DNA of 64,000 nt from Pseudomonas sp. AFG_SD02_1510_Pfu_092 (GTDB taxonomy: Bacteria > Pseudomonadota > Gammaproteobacteria > Pseudomonadales > Pseudomonadaceae), in assembly GCF_003331055.1 (NCBI RefSeq), contig NZ_PUQD01000003.1, positions 98,309 through 162,308 of the forward strand, given 5' to 3'. Position numbers and translations under genes: made by a program. Shown here piece by piece: positions 60,490 through 64,000 of the stretch (the stretch's first letter is position 1; every line of letters starts with the position of its first letter). The notes beneath the pieces were generated by a model that made no database searches, was not told the DNA's origin, and saw only the letters and a program-made list of their open reading frames with translations.

Positions 60490-61185
60490 TTACACGTTCA
60501 GCGAGCTCTGATCGATGACCAGACCTGGGCCCATGGTGGTGCTCAGGGTAACGCGCTTGACGTAGATACCTTTCGAGGAAGCTGGCTTGATACGCTTCAG
60601 GTCAGCGATCAGGGCTTCAACGTTTTCCTTCAGCTTGCCAGCTTCGAAGCCGATCTTGCCAACGGAGGTGTGGATGATACCGTTCTTGTCGGTACGGTAG
60701 CGAACCTGACCAGCCTTGGCGTTCTTGACGGCGCCGGCTACGTCTGGGGTCACGGTACCTACTTTCGGGTTAGGCATCAGGCCGCGAGGACCCAGAACCT
60801 GACCCAGCTGACCTACAACGCGCATGGCATCAGGCGATGCGATGACGACGTCATAGTTCAGGTCGCCGCCTTTCATTTCGGCAGCCAGATCGTCCATACC
60901 TACGCGGTCAGCGCCGGCAGCCAGAGCGGCTTCAGCAGCTGGACCCTGGGTGAAGACGGCAACGCGAACGGTCTTGCCAGTGCCGTGCGGCAGCACAGTA
61001 GCGCTACGTACGACCTGGTCGGATTTACGCGGGTCAACACCGAGGTTAACGGCGATGTCGTAGGACTCTACGAACTTGGCAGCAGGCAGCGAGGCCAGCA
61101 GAGTTGCCGCTTCTTCGAAGTTGTAGGCCTTGCCTGCTTCGATTTTTTCGGCGATTGCCTTTTGGCGTTTGGTCAGCTTAGCCAT
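60490..61185 (-). CDS. rplA: 50S ribosomal protein L1
   Basis: The 231-residue protein has the L1 pattern [20 protein letters not shown] and the conserved [15 protein letters not shown]. It forms the L1 stalk and helps release E-site tRNA. It overlaps the rplK stop by one base, so the two are coupled, and in E. coli it represses both. Confidence 0.98.
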   Translation of the reverse strand: MAKLTKRQKAIAEKIEAGKAYNFEEAATLLASLPAAKFVESYDIAVNLGVDPRKSDQVVRSATVLPHGTGKTVRVAVFTQGPAAEAALAAGADRVGMDDLAAEMKGGDLNYDVVIASPDAMRVVGQLGQVLGPRGLMPNPKVGTVTPDVAGAVKNAKAGQVRYRTDKNGIIHTSVGKIGFEAGKLKENVEALIADLKRIKPASSKGIYVKRVTLSTTMGPGLVIDQSSLNV

Positions 61186-61616
61186 TACACACCCTCCACG
61201 TTCAGGCCCATGCTGCGGGCAGAGCCAGCGATGGTGCGTACAGCAGCGTCCAGGTCAGCGGCAGTCAGATCAGCCTGTTTAGCCTTGGCGATGTCTTCCA
61301 GCTGAGCACGGGTAACGGTACCGACTTTAACGGTGTTCGGACGAGCCGAACCACTGGTCAGGCCAGCAGCTTTCTTCAGCAGAACCGAGGCAGGGGTGCT
61401 CTTGGTCTCGAAGGTGAAGCTACGGTCGCTGTAGACAGTGATGATCACAGGAGTCGGCAGGCCGGCTTCTTGACCCTGAGTACGGGCGTTGAAGGCCTTG
61501 CAGAATTCCATGATGTTCACACCGTGTTGACCCAGTGCTGGACCAACGGGTGGGCTTGGGTTGGCCTGGCCGGCCTTAACTTGCAGCTTGATGTAAGCCT
61601 GAATCTTCTTAGCCAT
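61185..61616 (-). CDS. rplK: 50S ribosomal protein L11
   Basis: The 143-residue protein starts [20 protein letters not shown], with the [20 protein letters not shown] segment that binds the GTPase-associated rRNA and thiostrepton-type antibiotics. It is needed for RelA activation. It begins 119 bases after nusG, beyond a terminator; a weak extended -10 (TGG-GATAAA, around 61671) may start it. Confidence 0.98.
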   Translation of the reverse strand: MAKKIQAYIKLQVKAGQANPSPPVGPALGQHGVNIMEFCKAFNARTQGQEAGLPTPVIITVYSDRSFTFETKSTPASVLLKKAAGLTSGSARPNTVKVGTVTRAQLEDIAKAKQADLTAADLDAAVRTIAGSARSMGLNVEGV

Positions 61617-61690
61617 GAGCTACTCCAAAATCGGGTACGAACGCCTGATGGCTCCCCGGATGACTTGCGTTTTATCCCAGTGACGACAAA

Positions 61691-61717
61691 ACCCCGCAGC
61701 ACACAGGGCTGCGGGGT
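61691..61717 (-). terminator. Intrinsic terminator of the secE-nusG operon
   Basis: On the minus strand, ACCCCGCAG (61717-61709) pairs with CTGCGGGGT (61699-61691) over a 9-base loop, followed by TTTGTCG. It lies 18 bases after the nusG stop. Confidence 0.85.
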
Positions 61718-61735
61718 ATGGGATGCTTCGTCCGC

Positions 61736-62269
61736 CTAGACCTTTTCGACCTGGCTGAACTCGAGCTCTACCGGAGTAGAGCGACCGAAAATGAGCACTG
61801 CAACCTGCAGGCGGCTCTTCTCGTAGTTAACCTCTTCGACACTACCATTGAAGTCGGCGAACGGACCGTCAATGACTCGAACCACTTCACCCGGCTCGAA
61901 CAGCGTCTTCGGCTTCGGCTTGTCGCTACCGTCGGCAACGCGACGCAGGATGGCCTCAGCTTCTTTATCAGTGATCGGCGCAGGCTTGTCTGCGGTACCA
62001 CCAATAAAGCCCATCACACGAGGGGTATCCTTGACCAAGTGCCAAGTCCCTTCGTTCATCTCCATCTGGACCAATACATAGCCAGGGAAGAATTTACGCT
62101 CACTCTTGCGCTTCTGGCCGTTGCGCATTTCGACGACTTCTTCGGTCGGGACCAAGATCTCGCCGAAACCGTCTTCCATGCCAGCCAGCTTGACGCGCTC
62201 GATCAGGGAGCGCATTACATGCTTCTCGTAACCCGAGTAAGCATGCACAACATACCAACGCTTAGCCAC
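61736..62269 (-). CDS. nusG: Transcription termination/antitermination factor NusG
   Basis: The 177-residue protein has the NGN domain ([20 protein letters not shown]) and C-terminal KOW domain ([20 protein letters not shown]). It binds RNA polymerase, links it to the ribosome through S10 and stimulates Rho. It lies 9 bases after secE. Confidence 0.98.
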   Translation of the reverse strand: MAKRWYVVHAYSGYEKHVMRSLIERVKLAGMEDGFGEILVPTEEVVEMRNGQKRKSERKFFPGYVLVQMEMNEGTWHLVKDTPRVMGFIGGTADKPAPITDKEAEAILRRVADGSDKPKPKTLFEPGEVVRVIDGPFADFNGSVEEVNYEKSRLQVAVLIFGRSTPVELEFSQVEKV

Positions 62270-62278
62270 GGATCACCT

Positions 62279-62647
62279 TTAGCCAACGATCAAGGAGACC
62301 GCCCAGCCGAGCAGGGAATCAAGACCCCACAGCAGCAGTGCCATAACCAGCACGACAGCCACGACAATCAGCGTGGTCTGGGTGGTTTCCTGGCGGGTCG
62401 GCCACACGACTTTACGAATCTCGGTACGAGCTTCCTTCGCCAGCGTAAAGAACGACTTGCCCTTCGCAGTCTGCAAGGCAACAAAGCCCGCGACAGCAGC
62501 CAGGACGAGAAGTGCAAGGACGCGATACAGGATCGGGGATGCGGAGTAATACTGGTTACCCACTACACCGACAACCACCAAAGCCACTACAGCCAGCCAC
62601 TTGAACAGATCAAAACGCGATTCTTGGGCTTCAGATTTGGGAGTCAT
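62279..62647 (-). CDS. secE: Protein translocase subunit SecE
   Basis: The 122-residue protein has three hydrophobic helices and the conserved cytoplasmic stretch EARTEIRKVVWPTRQETTQT before the last helix. It clamps SecY in the inner membrane. Gammaproteobacterial three-helix form. It lies 44 bases after tRNA-Trp and 9 before nusG. Confidence 0.97.
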   Translation of the reverse strand: MTPKSEAQESRFDLFKWLAVVALVVVGVVGNQYYSASPILYRVLALLVLAAVAGFVALQTAKGKSFFTLAKEARTEIRKVVWPTRQETTQTTLIVVAVVLVMALLLWGLDSLLGWAVSLIVG

Positions 62648-62691
62648 CGAGGAGGATCCTGTGAGAAGAAAGCCATCACACCGAGGTGAAA

Positions 62692-62767
62692 TGGCAGGTC
62701 AGGAGGGAATCGAACCCCCAACCTACGGTTTTGGAGACCGTCGCTCTGCCAATTGAGCTACTGACCT
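62692..62767 (-). tRNA. tRNA-Trp (anticodon CCA)
   Basis: The 76-base gene (CCA included) starts AGGTCAGTAGCTCAATTGGC on the minus strand. It has the anticodon loop CTCCAAA and T-loop GGTTCGATTCC, and the acceptor stem AGGTCAG closes with CTGACCT. It is the only tRNA with CCA anticodon in the window and lies between tuf and secE, the usual pseudomonad place. Confidence 0.97.
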
Positions 62768-62777
62768 GTAACGCTGT

Positions 62778-62805
62778 ATCAGGCCGGCCATTATACCGGC
62801 CTGAT
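62778..62805 (-). terminator. Terminator-like hairpin after tuf, enclosing the tRNA-Trp -10
   Basis: ATCAGGCCGG (62778-62787) pairs with CCGGCCTGAT (62796-62805) over an 8-base loop that reads TATAATGG on the minus strand. It is 16 bases after the tuf stop and has no T-run. Confidence 0.7.
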
Positions 62806-62817
62806 CAAGTAAATCAA
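62790..62817 (-). promoter_or_regulatory. Sigma-70 promoter of tRNA-Trp-secE-nusG
   Basis: On the minus strand, TTGATT (62817-62812), a 16-base spacer and consensus TATAAT (62795-62790) fit a strong sigma-70 promoter. The spacer is one arm of the hairpin at 62778-62805 and the -10 is its loop. The start would be near 62783, about 16 bases before the tRNA. Confidence 0.8.
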
Positions 62818-62821
62818 CTAC

Positions 62822-64000
62822 TTATTCAATAATTTTTGCTACGACGCCGGCGCCGACGGTACGACCGCCTTCACGGATAGCGAAGCGCAGACCGTCTTCC
62901 ATTGCGATGGTCTTGATCAGGGTGACAGTCATCTGAATGTTGTCACCTGGCATTACCATTTCAACGCCTTCCGGCAGTTCGCAGTTACCGGTCACGTCAG
63001 TGGTACGGAAGTAGAACTGAGGACGGTAGCCTTTGAAGAACGGAGTGTGACGACCGCCTTCTTCCTTCGACAGAACGTAGACTTCTGCGGTGAACTTGGT
63101 GTGCGGCTTGACCGAACCTGGCTTGACCAGAACCTGGCCACGCTCAACGTCGTCACGCTTGGTACCACGCAGCAGAACGCCGCAGTTCTCGCCAGCACGG
63201 CCTTCGTCCAGCAGCTTGCGGAACATCTCAACACCGGTGCAGGTGGTGGTGGTGGTGTCACGCAGACCAACGATTTCCAGCGGATCCTGAACGCGGACGA
63301 TACCACGCTCGATACGACCGGTAACAACGGTACCACGACCCGAGATCGAGAATACGTCTTCGATCGGCATCAGGAACGGCTGGTCAACGGCACGAATTGG
63401 CTCAGGGATGTAGGCATCCAGAGTTTCTACCAGCTTCTTGACAGCGGTAGTGCCCATTTCGTTGTCGTCTTTGCCTTCCAGCGCCATACGAGCCGAACCG
63501 ATGATGATCGGGGTGTCGTCGCCTGGGAAGTCGTAGGTGGACAGCAGGTCGCGAACTTCCATCTCGACCAGTTCCAGCAGCTCAGCGTCGTCTACCAGGT
63601 CAGCCTTGTTCAGGAAGACCACGATGTAAGGAACGCCTACCTGACGGGACAGCAGGATGTGCTCACGGGTTTGTGGCATCGGACCATCGGCGGCCGAGCA
63701 AACCAGGATCGCGCCGTCCATCTGGGCAGCACCGGTGATCATGTTCTTCACGTAGTCAGCGTGACCTGGGCAGTCAACGTGAGCGTAGTGACGAATGTTC
63801 GAGTTGTACTCGACGTGAGCGGTGTTGATGGTGATACCGCGCGCTTTTTCTTCCGGAGCCGAGTCGATCTTGTCGAACTCAACGACTGCCGAACCGAAAA
63901 CTTCGGAGCAGACGCGAGTCAGAGCTGCGGTCAGAGTGGTCTTACCGTGGTCAACGTGGCCGATAGTGCCGACGTTAACGTGGGGAAGGGAACGATCAAA
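62822..64000 (-). CDS. tuf: Elongation factor Tu, second copy (5' end cut by the window)
   Basis: All but the first five codons of a 397-residue EF-Tu are present. The sequence is the same as that of the copy at 46232, with one internal synonymous difference (62924) and changed bases only in the last five codons and stop context (GCA-AAA-ATT-ATT-GAA against GCC-AAA-ATC-ATC-GAG). Alignment with the other copy puts the missing ATG at window position 64015. The two are kept alike by gene conversion. tRNA-Trp follows after 54 bases. Confidence 0.97.
   Translation of the reverse strand, partial: FDRSLPHVNVGTIGHVDHGKTTLTAALTRVCSEVFGSAVVEFDKIDSAPEEKARGITINTAHVEYNSNIRHYAHVDCPGHADYVKNMITGAAQMDGAILVCSAADGPMPQTREHILLSRQVGVPYIVVFLNKADLVDDAELLELVEMEVRDLLSTYDFPGDDTPIIIGSARMALEGKDDNEMGTTAVKKLVETLDAYIPEPIRAVDQPFLMPIEDVFSISGRGTVVTGRIERGIVRVQDPLEIVGLRDTTTTTCTGVEMFRKLLDEGRAGENCGVLLRGTKRDDVERGQVLVKPGSVKPHTKFTAEVYVLSKEEGGRHTPFFKGYRPQFYFRTTDVTGNCELPEGVEMVMPGDNIQMTVTLIKTIAMEDGLRFAIREGGRTVGAGVVAKIIE

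Noticed and set aside
61617..61690. A promoter for rplK as part of the relay pattern.
   Set aside because: Only a weak extended -10 (TGG-GATAAA) is visible and no -35 at a fitting distance, so it is not listed as a feature.

Overview
The window is a piece of a Pseudomonas chromosome, most likely of the P. putida group. The signs are a GC-rich third-position bias, the translational and transcriptional gene cluster in pseudomonad order (tuf, tRNA-Trp, secE-nusG, rplKAJL, rpoBC, rpsLG-fusA-tuf, S10-spc-alpha, then katA, bfr and uvrA), and five copies of the short P. putida-type REP palindrome between genes (one inside a gene). No phage, transposon, IS or CRISPR array is visible.

Layout. Bases 1-4428 hold the end of an ABC permease gene, a DUF3299 protein carrying a REP pair inside its 5' coding region, the outer-membrane protein OprG (OmpW family), and a divergent MFS exporter/HxlR regulator pair. 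Bases 4599-10947 hold two epimerase-type genes, a TSUP-family permease, an XRE-type regulator, an alanine/glycine:sodium symporter and a cytoplasmic asparaginase. Bases 11073-20261 are a compact selenocysteine island, all on the minus strand: tRNA-Sec, selB, selA, fdhE and the respiratory formate dehydrogenase genes fdoI, fdoH and fdoG. fdoG contains an in-frame UGA read as selenocysteine, followed by a SECIS-like hairpin. SelA charges tRNA-Sec, SelB delivers it at the UGA, and the Tat-exported enzyme passes formate electrons to the quinone pool.

Bases 20418-24886 are the least explained part: a short-chain dehydrogenase, a TSUP permease and a clavaminate-synthase/TauD-like 2-oxoglutarate dioxygenase lie in one direction, divergent from a MocR (GntR-aminotransferase) regulator. 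Their shared promoter region carries a large dyad plus extra direct half-sites. I read this as a candidate amino-acid hydroxylation, oxidation and export pathway.

Bases 25218-32229 hold ssb with a YajR-like MFS gene, divergent uvrA, bacterioferritin and catalase. Bases 32402-64000 are the minus-strand ribosomal protein, RNA polymerase and translation factor block, read from the right edge leftwards, with two almost identical tuf genes; the right-hand copy lacks its first five codons at the window edge. Several transcription-unit borders in this block share one design: a terminator-type hairpin with a good sigma-70 promoter directly behind it or overlapping it. At rpmJ/rpsM, rpsN/rpsH and tuf/tRNA-Trp the hairpin and promoter share bases.
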